Origin: Chryseobacterium sp. Bi04
GTDB taxonomy: Bacteria; Bacteroidota; Bacteroidia; Flavobacteriales; Weeksellaceae
Direction: 5' to 3'
NCBI RefSeq assembly: GCF_918698085.1
Contig: NZ_CAKKLP010000001.1
Location: 124,001 to 188,000 of the forward strand
DNA length: 64,000 nt
In this document: positions 55,121-64,000 of the stretch, piece after piece
Layout of the letters: each line of letters starts with the position of its first letter
Position numbering within the stretch: the stretch's first letter is position 1
The notes under the pieces: model-generated
Databases searched by the model: none
The model's input: only the letters and a program-made list of their open reading frames with translations
Told to the model about the DNA's origin: nothing
Made by a program: the position numbers and the translations under genes

Positions 55121-56143
55121 TTATCCTTTAATAATCTTTTTAGAAACGGTCTGGCCGTTTTTTAATTTTATTTCTACGATATATAAACCGTCCGGAAGTC
55201 CTGTCATATTCATCTGATCATCTGAAAACCGGGCATCTATTTTTTGCCCTACCGTATTTGTTATGTTTATACTTTCAATCGTGGAAGTTGCTTTAATGGT
55301 CAGAATTCCTTTTGTTGGATTGGGATAAACCCCTATGTTGTTATGATTGAGTCTTACCTCCGAAGTAGCAAGTGCCGAGGTAGGTTTAATACATCTTACT
55401 GATGCTCCCTGCCCTCTGGGTGCCCCTGCTGAAGCATTCGCACTTATGGTCCCTACGTACAGATATTTCCCTCCAAGTCCGGATATATCCGAACTCCAGA
55501 AATACCCTCTCTTTCCTACAAAAGTAAAACTAGCGTCTGAAGAACTGCGATATCCTCCTGCAGGCAATTTCAGATGACTGTCGTAAGCACTTGCTGGAGC
55601 CGTAACACTTTCAAGGCTAACAATACTCGCCCAATCTGCCTGTGTTGGCATTCTCCAATCGGCGCCTATTGCCTTGCAGGGGTCTACGCCCACTGTCTTT
55701 CCTAGCCCATCTATGTTCTTTGCGGTCCATTCATCAGTAGGCTCAAGAGTGGACCACCACGCGGGTGTTCCTATGATATACGAGCTCACTCCTGCTAAAC
55801 CATCCGGTCTGTTAGGGGTTGGAGCAGAAATGGTGGCAGAATTTCTTTCCTGATGTCCGTCATCCCATCTTCCCCATTGAAAAAGATCACCATATGAAGC
55901 TTCATCATCCAGAGAAGAGGCTACCTTAGAGCTTCCCAGATTCTGCTGCAGCCATATTTTTCCATCATTTCCTCTTACCGTAGTATAAGAAACTGTTTGG
56001 CCACGGTATGTAAATTTCACACATCCTACATCTCCAGGATTATTTCCAGGATCTGTATTGGTACAGTTTTGTGGATTTCCCTGTGCATATAAACTATTCA
56101 AAGCAATGAATATCAGCATCATTCCCACATTTATTTTTCTCAT
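55121..56143 (-). CDS. secreted FISUMP-domain protein with T9SS sorting domain
   Basis: The start is placed at the ATG giving MRKINVGMMLIFIALNSLYAQ (signal peptide); an alternative start ten residues upstream (MIMFENLYFA) would shift the hydrophobic core. The body is a Fibrobacter succinogenes major paralogous (FISUMP) domain, with hallmarks GKIWLQQNLG, YGDLFQWGRWDD and DWRMPTQADW, and FxxVGxRGYFWSSD. The C-terminus is a T9SS type A domain (VYPNPTKGILTI ... PDGLYIVEIKLKNGQ). FISUMP proteins are surface beta-proteins related to lectin-like folds; their role is generally unknown. 340 aa. Confidence 0.9.
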   Translation of the reverse strand: MRKINVGMMLIFIALNSLYAQGNPQNCTNTDPGNNPGDVGCVKFTYRGQTVSYTTVRGNDGKIWLQQNLGSSKVASSLDDEASYGDLFQWGRWDDGHQERNSATISAPTPNRPDGLAGVSSYIIGTPAWWSTLEPTDEWTAKNIDGLGKTVGVDPCKAIGADWRMPTQADWASIVSLESVTAPASAYDSHLKLPAGGYRSSSDASFTFVGKRGYFWSSDISGLGGKYLYVGTISANASAGAPRGQGASVRCIKPTSALATSEVRLNHNNIGVYPNPTKGILTIKATSTIESINITNTVGQKIDARFSDDQMNMTGLPDGLYIVEIKLKNGQTVSKKIIKG

Positions 56144-56201
56144 CGCAAAATATAGATTTTCAAACATAATCAATATTATTTTTAATTATTCTAAATTTAA
56201 T

Positions 56202-56219
56202 TAATTTTGCACAAAAGTA
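56202..56219. promoter_or_regulatory. overlapping divergent -7 boxes (AraC gene and FISUMP gene)
   Basis: TAATTTTG (56202-56209, plus strand) and TACTTTTG (56212-56219, minus strand) both match TAnnTTTG and lie only two bases apart, between the divergent AraC-type regulator and the FISUMP gene. The arrangement could let one affect the other. Low information content in an AT-rich region. Confidence 0.35.
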
Positions 56220-56302
56220 GCTTTCCCGTTTAATTCAGAGTTATCATTTCCCAACTTTTAGTTATCCGGTATAGGAGTTATATATGGATATTATTAAAAA
56301 CA

Positions 56303-57172
56303 ATGCTGATTATGAGTTATTTAAATGGAGAAAAGATATTATTTGCCTCAGATAATATTAGCATAGAATTTTGTTCCGAACGATATTCAAGAACTTCAAT
56401 ACTGGAAGCTGGATCGAGCTTTACCCTGCTCTTCCTGTTGGGGTCAGACATTTATCTTGAAAAATCTGTCTGCCTCCTTCCAATGGTTTTTAGAAAAAAT
56501 CAATACATCCTTTATTATTCTTCTGAAGAAAATAAAGCTGAATTACGCTGTGACAGTCAGGAAGCACTCAAATATTTACTGATCCGGATTGACTATCAGT
56601 ATATTGTCAACCTTATTAATCCTCAATCCAGCCAGGAAAGCACGGATATACTGGAAAATATGATCGCGAATAACTTTATCTATCTGCGTAAAGAAACACT
56701 TCCCAGCATGACCGTTGAAATGCATATGATTCTTAAAGAAATCATAGATTCTTCAAAGAAAGGTGTTATTCAGAAGTTGTTTATCGAGGCAAAGATTATT
56801 AAGCTTCTTATTCTTGTATTTGAGCAGTTCCATGAAAAAAACAGGGGACCATCAAAACCGGGGACTCCGGAAATGATCAAAAAATACCTGGATGAAAATT
56901 ACCACAGCAATATAAAGGCTGAAGAAATAGGAAAACTACTCGGGATTAATCAGAATATAATCCGGCAGGAATTCAAAACCCAGTATCATATGACCATTTC
57001 CCATTATATTTCTGAACTAAGAATGCTAAAGGCAAAAAAACTGATTACCAACAGTGATGTGATGATCAAAGAAATCGCTATTGAATGCGGGTATGAATAT
57101 GTACAGAATTTTACACGCGCCTTTAAAAAGAAATTTGGTGTTGCTCCTGAAAATCTGAGAAATAACAAATAG
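56303..57172 (+). CDS. AraC-family transcription regulator
   Basis: A 289-aa regulator. The C-terminal AraC/XylS DNA-binding domain (about 190-289) shows two helix-turn-helix units: IKAEEIGKLLGINQNIIRQEF and the second around SDVMIKEIAIECGYEYVQNFTRAFKKKFGVAPENLRN, the best-conserved block of the family. The N-terminal about 170 residues may be a ligand- or dimerisation-cupin-like domain but carry no recognisable signature. The start could be this ATG or one three codons on (MSYLNGEK). It is divergent from the FISUMP gene, which it may control. Confidence 0.88.
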   Translation: MLIMSYLNGEKILFASDNISIEFCSERYSRTSILEAGSSFTLLFLLGSDIYLEKSVCLLPMVFRKNQYILYYSSEENKAELRCDSQEALKYLLIRIDYQYIVNLINPQSSQESTDILENMIANNFIYLRKETLPSMTVEMHMILKEIIDSSKKGVIQKLFIEAKIIKLLILVFEQFHEKNRGPSKPGTPEMIKKYLDENYHSNIKAEEIGKLLGINQNIIRQEFKTQYHMTISHYISELRMLKAKKLITNSDVMIKEIAIECGYEYVQNFTRAFKKKFGVAPENLRNNK

Positions 57173-57174
57173 AA

Positions 57175-57200
57175 AAACCGCCTAAAAAATTAAGCGGTTT
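57175..57200. terminator. terminator between the AraC gene and the 94-aa gene
   Basis: AAACCGC...GCGGTTT hairpin with an A/T-rich inner stem, flanked by A- and T-rich sequence; three bases after the AraC stop and shared by the convergent minus-strand gene. Confidence 0.75.
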
Positions 57201-57264
57201 ATATATGTTGTTTTGCTTTGATATTACTTTTTCAGAATTAAGGTGAAAAAGCAATGACAATCAA

Positions 57265-57549
57265 TTAATGATGATGTCCGTGATCGTGAATGAAAGGTCC
57301 GTTACCCTTAGGCTGGTTGTAAAGAACCTCTACACCTTCCTGCTCATAAATATTCTTTCTTCTGATATCTTCAGGATCGAAAGCCTTTACTTTTCCAAAG
57401 TATTCTTTCAAACCTTCAGTAAGCCACATTGGAATGACCAATCCGAAGAACATAAAAATACACCAGAACCCTACTAAGAACATAGTAATAAAGAATACAG
57501 TCCATAGGAACTGGTAGAACGGCCAAAATGCTGATAAAATAGTTATCAT
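57265..57549 (-). CDS. small membrane protein with His-rich tail, 94 aa
   Basis: Unrecognised. The N-terminal half is a strongly hydrophobic pair of segments (WPFYQFLWTVFFITMFLVGFWCIFMFFGLVI), then a charged region (KEYFGKVKAFDPEDIRRKN) and a C-terminal tail with HDHGHHH. The His cluster could bind a metal. It starts 89 bases after the class I fumarase stop and points away from a convergent regulator. Conserved-looking composition suggests a real gene, but its role is unknown. Confidence 0.7.
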   Translation of the reverse strand: MITILSAFWPFYQFLWTVFFITMFLVGFWCIFMFFGLVIPMWLTEGLKEYFGKVKAFDPEDIRRKNIYEQEGVEVLYNQPKGNGPFIHDHGHHH

Positions 57550-57637
57550 TCTCTTTAGATTTTAGGCAAAAATAGAGCTTTTTTCTTTTTTACACAAAAG
57601 ATATAGGCTCTATTTTATAATTTATTTTAATTTTAAA

Positions 57638-59248
57638 CTAACTAGTGGCAAGATTTGCGAAGAAATCATTTCCTTTATCATCTGTAATAATGAATGCAGG
57701 GAAGTCTTTTACTTCAATTTTTCTTACGGCTTCCATCCCCAATTCAGGGAAATCCACGACATCTACAGATACAATATTATCCTTTGCAAGGATAGCTGCA
57801 GGCCCTCCGATAGATCCAAGATAGAACCCTCCATATTTATTACATGCATCTGCAACATCTTTACTTCTGTTTCCTTTAGCCAGCATAATCATACTTCCGC
57901 CATGGCTCTGAAACTCGTCAACATACACATCCATTCTTCCTGCGGTAGTAGGTCCGAAACTTCCTGATGCCATTCCTTCCGGAGTCTTTGCAGGCCCGGC
58001 ATAATAAATCGGGTGGTTTTTGAAATACTCTGGCATTGGTTTTCCACTATCTATCAGTTCCTTGATCTTAGCATGAGCAATATCTCTTGCTACGATAAGA
58101 GTACCATTTAATTTTAGTCTTGTTTTGATTGGATATTTTGAAAGATCAGCTAAAATATCCTGCATAGGCTTATTCAAATCAACTTCCACGGCTTCTTCCA
58201 AATGAGGAGGTGTAGCTGGTAAGAATCTTTTTGGATCCTGTTCCAGTTGCTCAAGGAAAATTCCTTCTTTTGTAATTTTTCCTTTGATGTTTCTATCTGC
58301 AGAACAGGAAACTCCCATTCCTACCGGACATGAAGCAGCGTGTCTTGGAAGTCTGATCACTCGTACGTCATGGGTAAGATATTTCCCTCCAAACTGTGCT
58401 CCAATAGCACTTTCCTGACATATTTTCTGAACTTTAGCCTCCCATTCAAGATCTCTGAAAGCCTGTCCTGCTTCATTTCCTTCTGTCGGAAGGTGATCAT
58501 AATATTTAGCGGAAGCTTTCTTTACAGCGGCAAGGTTTGCTTCTGCAGAAGTTCCTCCAATGACTAAAGCAAGGTGATACGGAGGGCAGGCTGCCGTTCC
58601 AAGATCTGAAATTTTCTCTTTGATAAATTCTTCAAGAGATTTTTCGTTCAGTAAAGATTTTGTTTTTTGGTACAGGAATGTTTTATTGGCAGAACCTCCT
58701 CCTTTTGTTAAAAACAAGAACTCATAATAATCTCCTTTTTTAGCATAGATATCAATCTGTGCCGGAAGGTTTGATCCTGAATTTTTCTCGTCAAACATGG
58801 TTAAAGGGACTACCTGAGAATATCTTAAGTTTCTTTTTTGGTAGGTATTGAAAATTCCACGGCTTAAAAACTCACCGTCGTCTACTCCTGTGTATACATT
58901 TTCTCCTTTTTTACCCATTACAATTGCTGTTCCTGTATCCTGACAAGAAGGAAGAGCTCCCTCAGCAGCTACTGCAGCGTTCTGTAGCAAGTTATAAGCA
59001 ACAAATCGGTCATTGTCCGTAGCTTCAGGATCATCAATAATTCTTCTAAGACTCTCTAAGTGAGAAGAACGCAACATAAAAGAAACATCCGCCATAGCTT
59101 CCTCAGCAAGTAATTCCAACCCTTTAGGATCTACAGTTAAGATTTCTCTGTCTCCTAATTTTTCAACTTTTACATAATCTGATGTAAGCTTTTTATACAC
59201 CGTATCATCTTTCTGAATTGGATACGGATCCTGATATCTAAATTCCAT
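57638..59248 (-). CDS. fumarate hydratase, class I (Fe-S)
   Basis: Oxygen-sensitive [4Fe-4S] enzyme of the TCA cycle, interconverting fumarate and malate. The 536-aa length matches E. coli FumA/FumB. Domain order: N-terminal alpha domain with [15 protein letters not shown] (a cluster Cys is in PSCQDT), a middle region with GSANKTFLY and [12 protein letters not shown], cluster Cys in [13 protein letters not shown], and the C-terminal beta domain with [11 protein letters not shown]. It is divergent from the class II fumarase gene, so the two non-homologous fumarases lie back to back, with 136 bases between their starts. Confidence 0.95.
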   Translation of the reverse strand: MEFRYQDPYPIQKDDTVYKKLTSDYVKVEKLGDREILTVDPKGLELLAEEAMADVSFMLRSSHLESLRRIIDDPEATDNDRFVAYNLLQNAAVAAEGALPSCQDTGTAIVMGKKGENVYTGVDDGEFLSRGIFNTYQKRNLRYSQVVPLTMFDEKNSGSNLPAQIDIYAKKGDYYEFLFLTKGGGSANKTFLYQKTKSLLNEKSLEEFIKEKISDLGTAACPPYHLALVIGGTSAEANLAAVKKASAKYYDHLPTEGNEAGQAFRDLEWEAKVQKICQESAIGAQFGGKYLTHDVRVIRLPRHAASCPVGMGVSCSADRNIKGKITKEGIFLEQLEQDPKRFLPATPPHLEEAVEVDLNKPMQDILADLSKYPIKTRLKLNGTLIVARDIAHAKIKELIDSGKPMPEYFKNHPIYYAGPAKTPEGMASGSFGPTTAGRMDVYVDEFQSHGGSMIMLAKGNRSKDVADACNKYGGFYLGSIGGPAAILAKDNIVSVDVVDFPELGMEAVRKIEVKDFPAFIITDDKGNDFFANLATS

Positions 59249-59384
59249 TCAATTTTTTGTTTGCGCAAAAATACGGCTACCGTAAAAAATATGAGTAAAA
59301 TCAGTCATTAAAATTGATATTTATAATGATTATAAATTGCAAAATTCTGGTGTTATCAGTAACTTTATAAAAATTTCAATCACA

Positions 59385-60779
59385 ATGAATTACAGAATAG
59401 AAAAAGACACCATGGGCGAAGTGCAGGTACCTTCAGATAAACTTTGGGGAGCACAGACAGAGCGTTCCAGAAATAATTTTAAAATAGGTCCTGAGGGCTC
59501 AATGCCACATGAAATCATTGAGGCATTTGCCTATTTGAAAAAAGCAGCAGCGTACGCCAATAGCGATTTGGGAGTTCTTCCCGCTGAAAAAAGAGATATG
59601 ATTGCTAAAGTCTGTGATGAAATTCTGGAGGGCAAGCTCAATGATCAGTTTCCACTGGTTATTTGGCAGACCGGCTCAGGAACCCAGTCAAACATGAATG
59701 TCAATGAAGTTGTTTCCAACAGGGCACATGTCAATAATGGGGGTACTTTAGGAGAAAAATCTGAAATTCACCCAAATGACGATGTCAACAAATCTCAATC
59801 ATCCAATGATACCTATCCTACAGCGATGCATATTGCTGCGTATAAAAAAGTAGTGGAAATAACGATTCCTGCTGTAGAAAAATTAAAAAATACATTATCT
59901 GAAAAATCCAAAGCATTCAAGGATGTTGTAAAAATCGGAAGAACTCACCTGATGGATGCTACTCCCCTTACTCTTGGGCAGGAATTTTCAGGATATGTTG
60001 CTCAGTTGGAATTTGGATTAAGAGCTTTAAAAAATACCCTGCCTCACCTTTCTGAACTTGCACTTGGCGGAACAGCAGTAGGAACCGGATTGAATACGCC
60101 AAACGGCTATGATGTAAAAGTAGCCGAGCATATTGCAAAGTTTACCAACCTGCCTTTTATTACTGCTGAAAATAAATTTGAAGCCCTTGCTGCTCATGAT
60201 GCTATTGTTGAAAGTCATGGTGCTTTAAAACAGCTTGCTGTCTCATTATTCAAAATTGCACAGGACATCAGGTTACTGGCTTCCGGACCAAGATCTGGAA
60301 TTGGTGAAATCCATATCCCTGAAAACGAACCGGGATCATCTATCATGCCGGGAAAAGTAAATCCTACTCAAAATGAGGCCTTAACTATGGTTTGTGCTCA
60401 GGTTTTAGGAAATGATACTACGATTTCTTTTGCAGGAACTCAGGGAAATTATGAGCTTAATGTTTTTAAACCTGTTATGGCTTACAATTTCTTACAATCT
60501 GCCCAATTGATTGCCGATGCATGTATTTCATTTAATGATCACTGTGCGGTTGGCATTGAGCCTAATCACGAGAGAATTAAAGAGCTTGTTGACAAATCTT
60601 TAATGCTTGTAACCGCTCTTAATACTCATATTGGTTATGAAAATGCCGCAAAAATTGCAAAAACAGCCCATAAAAATGGGACCACTTTAAAAGAAGAAGC
60701 GGTGAATCTGGGCTTGTTAACTGCCGAACAATTTGACGAATGGGTAAAACCTGAAGACATGGTGGGAAGCCTGAAATAA
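59385..60779 (+). CDS. fumC: fumarate hydratase, class II
   Basis: Oxygen-stable fumarase of the aspartase/fumarase superfamily (464 aa, usual length). The start is placed at the ATG giving [16 protein letters not shown]; 16 upstream residues starting with a TTG are unlikely. Superfamily blocks: [38 protein letters not shown], and the mobile signature loop [15 protein letters not shown]. It forms a divergent pair with the class I enzyme. A clear terminator follows. Confidence 0.96.
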   Translation: MNYRIEKDTMGEVQVPSDKLWGAQTERSRNNFKIGPEGSMPHEIIEAFAYLKKAAAYANSDLGVLPAEKRDMIAKVCDEILEGKLNDQFPLVIWQTGSGTQSNMNVNEVVSNRAHVNNGGTLGEKSEIHPNDDVNKSQSSNDTYPTAMHIAAYKKVVEITIPAVEKLKNTLSEKSKAFKDVVKIGRTHLMDATPLTLGQEFSGYVAQLEFGLRALKNTLPHLSELALGGTAVGTGLNTPNGYDVKVAEHIAKFTNLPFITAENKFEALAAHDAIVESHGALKQLAVSLFKIAQDIRLLASGPRSGIGEIHIPENEPGSSIMPGKVNPTQNEALTMVCAQVLGNDTTISFAGTQGNYELNVFKPVMAYNFLQSAQLIADACISFNDHCAVGIEPNHERIKELVDKSLMLVTALNTHIGYENAAKIAKTAHKNGTTLKEEAVNLGLLTAEQFDEWVKPEDMVGSLK

Positions 60780-60804
60780 TGTTAAAAACAGAATATACAT
60801 CAGT

Positions 60805-60829
60805 AAAGCCCTGGGAATTTCCGGGCTTT
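60805..60829 (+). terminator. intrinsic terminator of fumC
   Basis: AAAGCCC / GGGCTTT arms around eleven bases, followed by a T-run; 25 bases after the fumC stop. Confidence 0.85.
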
Positions 60830-60925
60830 TTTGGTAATGCAAAATACTGACTAACAATTTTTTATTAAATTCAGATTCGTATATTATTTTTTCATAAATT
60901 AGTGATATAATTTCAAACAAAATCC

Positions 60926-61117
60926 ATGAAAAACTTAACGAAATTAAAGAGACAAAGCTTAAGGGAAGTATTAGGTGGAAATTCAGCTTTAAACTGCCAG
61001 GGGAAATTTAAATATCCTGCCTATTATAACGGATATTCTGCATGCTGCGTAGCACAAACAGATTATCCCTGCTCCCAGACTGTCATGTGCCAACTTCCTA
61101 TTGGAATGTGTGATTGA
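60926..61117 (+). CDS. bacteriocin-like / RiPP precursor peptide with double-Gly leader, 63 aa
   Basis: A small Cys-rich peptide. The N-terminus MKNLTKLKRQSLREVLGG is a typical Chryseobacterium-type double-glycine leader (Gly17-Gly18), the cleavage site of peptidase-containing ABC exporters. The core has six Cys (24, 40, 41, 49, 55 and 62), several Tyr, and a Cys-Cys pair. No maturation enzyme or exporter gene is next to it: its neighbours are fumC upstream and a convergent DyP peroxidase. It may be modified and exported in trans. Whether it is a toxin, signal or something else is unknown. Confidence 0.75.
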   Translation: MKNLTKLKRQSLREVLGGNSALNCQGKFKYPAYYNGYSACCVAQTDYPCSQTVMCQLPIGMCD

Positions 61118-61153
61118 GATTATCCTCTGATATCATCTCTGTAAGTAATTGAT

Positions 61154-61187
61154 AAAAAGGCTGCTTCATTATTGAAACAGCCTTTTT
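61154..61187. terminator. bidirectional terminator, RiPP precursor and DyP gene
   Basis: AAAAAGGCTG...CAGCCTTTTT hairpin with an inner TTCA/TGAA stem and T-run on both strands, about 40 bases past the precursor stop and 9 bases from the DyP stop. Confidence 0.85.
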
Positions 61188-61195
61188 TATTTATA

Positions 61196-62131
61196 TTATC
61201 CTGAGAATTCGTCAAGCATATTTCTGGTTGGAATGAAGAAAAGAGTTCCTGTTACCGCGGTACTGAAATCTAAAATCCGGTCATAATTTCCCGGAGGATC
61301 GCCAATAAACATATTTGTAAGCATCTTTTTCGTGGTGCTAAAAGTACTTGCATAGGAAATGAAATAGGTTCCGAATTCATTTTTAGAAGGATTTCCGAAA
61401 GGCATATTGTCTCTTACAATTTTAAGTTCCTCGCCATTTTCCCCTTCTATATTTGCTAACGCAATATGGGAATTTGACGGTTTCACTTCATCAGACATTT
61501 CAATATCCTTATCTTTTGACCTCCCGATTACCTTTTCCTGGTCTTCTGTAGAAAGGCTTTTCCAGGCATCCATATTATGAAGATATTTCTGAACAAAGAG
61601 ATAGCTTCCTCCCTGATATTGGGAATCTTCATTTCCAATTTTCGCAAAATAATCACGATCTTCTCCGTGTGGATTTTCTGTTCCGTCTACAAAACCAAGA
61701 ATAGACCTTGCATCCCAATATTTAAATCCATGAACTTCCAGAATACTTTCCGCCACAGAACTTAATAATTTGGATATCTCAATACCCATGTCAAAAATAA
61801 CACTTTGATTGTCTGCTCTTAAGTGAAAATGTAAATCTCCGGGAGTAGAAACGGCAGTATGTTTCAGTCCTTTAATCTCTTCAAAGTCCACAAGTTCTTT
61901 CGGCATAGGTGTCGGAAGGCTCAGCTTTTTCCACGCTTCACAACCAATTCCCATCACACAACTGGCCCTGCTGTCCGGAAATCTGTTGAAAACAGAATTA
62001 TTAAGATTTAAAACCAACGCGCATAGCTCCTGGAAAACCTCTTTCAGCTGTGGAACATCATTAAGCTTCCAAACTATGAATATGGTATTTGTGTTAGGGT
62101 AATCCGTAACATTTTGCGATTCTAAACTCAT
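61196..62131 (-). CDS. dye-decolourising (DyP-type) haem peroxidase
   Basis: Haem peroxidase of 311 aa. The catalytic GxxDG motif is present as GFVDG (Asp149), the proximal haem His is probably His222 in NSHIAL, and the distal Arg is likely in IVRDNMPFG. There is no signal peptide; a cytoplasmic class B/P-type enzyme is likely. The C-terminus (NMLDEFSG) shows no obvious encapsulin-targeting sequence, and no encapsulin gene is near. Substrate and role (haem, phenolic dyes or stress) cannot be told. Convergent with the RiPP precursor. Confidence 0.92.
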   Translation of the reverse strand: MSLESQNVTDYPNTNTIFIVWKLNDVPQLKEVFQELCALVLNLNNSVFNRFPDSRASCVMGIGCEAWKKLSLPTPMPKELVDFEEIKGLKHTAVSTPGDLHFHLRADNQSVIFDMGIEISKLLSSVAESILEVHGFKYWDARSILGFVDGTENPHGEDRDYFAKIGNEDSQYQGGSYLFVQKYLHNMDAWKSLSTEDQEKVIGRSKDKDIEMSDEVKPSNSHIALANIEGENGEELKIVRDNMPFGNPSKNEFGTYFISYASTFSTTKKMLTNMFIGDPPGNYDRILDFSTAVTGTLFFIPTRNMLDEFSG

Positions 62132-62189
62132 GTTATTTTTTTGAATTAAGGTACGTAACAGAATGCTGATCTACAAGTCTGTTAAAGTT

Positions 62190-63839
62190 TTAACCGATCA
62201 ATTCTTTAGCCTGTGCCAAAGCTGCTTCTGTAATCTTACTTCCGGAAAGCAGCTGGGCAATTTCGGTTAGCTTTTGATCCTCTGTTAAAGGAATAATTGT
62301 AGATTGGGTTCTTCCGGAAACATCCTGTTTTACCACCTTATAGTTATCATTTCCTTTTGCCGCTACCTGTGCCAGGTGAGAAATAACGATAAGCTGCATG
62401 TCTTTAGACATTTCTCTCATAAGGTTTCCGATTTCTTCAGCTACTTTCCCTGAAACACCCGTATCTATTTCGTCCAGAATAAGAGTCGGAAGGTCATCAC
62501 TTTCTGCAATAATTTTCTTTACAGCAAGCATAACCCTTGACCTTTCGCCACCAGAAATAGCAGTTTGAATAGGTCGTAACGGAAATCCTGAGTTCGCCTG
62601 AAATAAAAGCTGGATATTTTCTTTTCCGAATGCATTAAATTCAGGAATATCCAGAAGCTCTATATCTACTTTTGCTTTTTCAAGACCTAATTTTTTAAGA
62701 AGGGTTTCTGCTTTTTTTACAAAAACAGGCACATTCTTTTTTCTGTTTTTTGAAAGTTTCTCAGAAAGAGCCTGGAGTATTTTTTCTTTATCAGAAATAT
62801 TTCCTTCTGTTTCAATAATTTGTGCTTCCAATTCTGAAGCGCCTTTCTGATCGCCCGCCAGTTCATTCCTCACTGCTATCAGCTCATTTACGTCTGATAC
62901 ATTATGCTTTAAGAGTAAGGCATTGATTTTATTATTAAGCTCTGTAAGAAGTAATAAGTTCTCCGGATTAATTTCTACATTTTCGGCTTCGTTTTCAAGC
63001 TCGGAAATGATATCTTTTATTTCTACAAAAGAAGTTTCCAACCGTTGGTCCAGTTCAGCAAAGCTGGTTGAAATCTCAGAAATCCTAGACAGTTTATTCT
63101 TTGCTTCATTAAAGAAAGATAAAATCCCGATTTCTTCCTGGTGGAATCTCGATAAGATCTGACCTAGGTTTTCAGAAATCATTCCTGCATTTTCCTGAAT
63201 GGCAAGCTGATTCTGCATCTCTTCGTAATCTACTTCATCCAGCTTCAGCTCTTCCAGTTCATTAAGCAGAAAGTCTTTATAATCACTTTCTTTATTGGTT
63301 TCGGAAAGCTGTGTATGAAGCTTTTTAAGCTGCAGTTTCAAACTTTGGAAATCTGAAAATACCTGTTGATATTCTTCAATGATCTGCTTGTTTTCAGAAA
63401 GTCCGTCAATTATTTTAAACTGATATTCTGAAGTAAAAAGATTGGAAGTTTCAAATTGAGAATGAATATCAATCAGCTGTGATGAAAACTCTTTAAGCAC
63501 ATCCAGGGTGACCGGAACATCATTAATGAATGCCCGTGATTTTCCCGAAGGTAGAATTTCCCTTCTTATGATCGTCTGAAGTTCATAATCAAGGTCATTT
63601 TCTATAAAGAATTTTTTAAACTGATTATTCAGTGCAAATTCGGTTTCTACGACACTTTTTTCCTCTGTATTCGAAACTGACTTTACATCTGCCCTTTCAC
63701 CCAGAATAAGTCTGAGTGCACCCAGAATAATAGATTTACCAGCTCCCGTTTCACCGGTTATTACCTGCAAACCGTTTTTCAATGACACTTCAAGGGTATC
63801 AATCAGGGCAAAGTTTTTAATGTAAATTCTCGAAAGCAT
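62190..63839 (-). CDS. recN: DNA repair protein RecN
   Basis: SMC-like ATPase for double-strand-break repair (549 aa). Walker A GETGAGKS (residues about 29-36) at the N-terminus, a long coiled-coil middle (about 150-360), then the ABC signature ISGGERSRVMLA, and Walker B TLILDEIDTGVSG near the C-terminus, which is the standard RecN order. It begins from an ATG about 80 bases after the stop of the upstream DUF4835-like gene. Confidence 0.96.
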   Translation of the reverse strand: MLSRIYIKNFALIDTLEVSLKNGLQVITGETGAGKSIILGALRLILGERADVKSVSNTEEKSVVETEFALNNQFKKFFIENDLDYELQTIIRREILPSGKSRAFINDVPVTLDVLKEFSSQLIDIHSQFETSNLFTSEYQFKIIDGLSENKQIIEEYQQVFSDFQSLKLQLKKLHTQLSETNKESDYKDFLLNELEELKLDEVDYEEMQNQLAIQENAGMISENLGQILSRFHQEEIGILSFFNEAKNKLSRISEISTSFAELDQRLETSFVEIKDIISELENEAENVEINPENLLLLTELNNKINALLLKHNVSDVNELIAVRNELAGDQKGASELEAQIIETEGNISDKEKILQALSEKLSKNRKKNVPVFVKKAETLLKKLGLEKAKVDIELLDIPEFNAFGKENIQLLFQANSGFPLRPIQTAISGGERSRVMLAVKKIIAESDDLPTLILDEIDTGVSGKVAEEIGNLMREMSKDMQLIVISHLAQVAAKGNDNYKVVKQDVSGRTQSTIIPLTEDQKLTEIAQLLSGSKITEAALAQAKELIG

Positions 63840-63919
63840 GGATGAGGGCTGGTTACTTTAAGTAATGCAAATATAGAATTTTAGTGTTCAGTATTCAATA
63901 GCTGAATGTTTGAATTCTT

Positions 63920-64000
63920 TTATTTCCACTTATTCCACTTATTATCAATATTTTTTGGAGAAATAATAATCATGGTCTGCTTCAGATCATTAATATTGAC
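63920..64000 (-). CDS. C-terminal end of a DUF4835-type protein (partial)
   Basis: Only the last 26 codons are in the window; the frame is open to the right edge. The tail includes LKQTMIIISPKN and ends with NKWNKWK before TAA. In flavobacteria a DUF4835 protein often precedes recN on the same strand and has this kind of Trp/Lys-rich end. The match to the family is from memory and position, so identity is moderately sure. Confidence 0.6.
   Translation of the reverse strand, partial: VNINDLKQTMIIISPKNIDNKWNKWK

Noticed and set aside
61196-62131. DyP peroxidase as encapsulin cargo
   Set aside because: No encapsulin gene nearby and no recognisable targeting peptide at the C-terminus.
1-64000. 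CRISPR arrays, tRNA or rRNA genes, insertion sequences, prophage
   Set aside because: Intergenic regions were read on both strands; no repeat-spacer pattern, no cloverleaf or CCA end, no transposase or phage gene was found. Very short or atypical elements cannot be excluded.

Overview
The window is low-GC chromosomal DNA from a Bacteroidota bacterium, most likely a flavobacterium of the Chryseobacterium/Weeksellaceae type. The pointers are three surface proteins with type IX secretion (T9SS) C-terminal sorting domains, a TonB-dependent receptor, several Bacteroidota-typical lipoproteins, promoters of the TAnnTTTG (-7) / TTTG (-33) type, no obvious Shine-Dalgarno sequences, and a small double-glycine-leader peptide of the kind common in Chryseobacterium. 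I see no rRNA, tRNA, insertion sequence, prophage or CRISPR array. Most genes are core housekeeping genes.

Layout. 1-8.1 kb: the end of a TauE/SafE-like membrane protein, a lipoprotein, serS, and a minus-strand surface-polysaccharide group (glycosyltransferase, flippase, asparagine synthase). 8.2-14.2 kb: a minus-strand operon joining an MCE/MlaD protein to a split membrane Fe-S oxidoreductase, then a parvulin-type periplasmic foldase. 14.4-30.7 kb: mostly plus-strand genes: lon, an AI-2E-type permease, DoxX, an acyl-CoA dehydrogenase (minus), a DUF4349 lipoprotein, a TraB/GumN protein with an ECF sigma factor and membrane partner, pgi, folD, queE, a sugar-phosphate transferase, mlaE-mlaF and a beta-barrel protein. 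30.7-37.0 kb: an M48 lipoprotein protease, a DUF4251 lipoprotein, meaB, two tandem lipid-anchored mini cytochromes c and a secreted M36 protease.

37.2-40.8 kb is the most interesting region: a minus-strand operon of an unknown basic 251-aa protein, an RtcB-type RNA ligase, a PrfH-type release factor and an overlapping 59-aa ORF. It is preceded by a promoter, a 25-codon ORF and an intrinsic terminator. RtcB/PrfH pairs are linked to rescue and repair of ribosomes cut in the decoding centre, so this may be an rRNA-damage response with two undescribed partners and a regulatory leader.

40.8-56.2 kb (minus strand): a stress-type protein, the methylmalonyl-CoA mutase large subunit, a secreted M12B-like protease, prolyl oligopeptidase, prfA, and an APC permease plus TonB receptor pair under a SAM-I riboswitch, which is probably a methionine uptake system. 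56.3-64 kb: an AraC regulator, divergent class I and class II fumarases, an orphan Cys-rich RiPP/bacteriocin-like precursor, a DyP peroxidase, recN and the end of a DUF4835-type gene.
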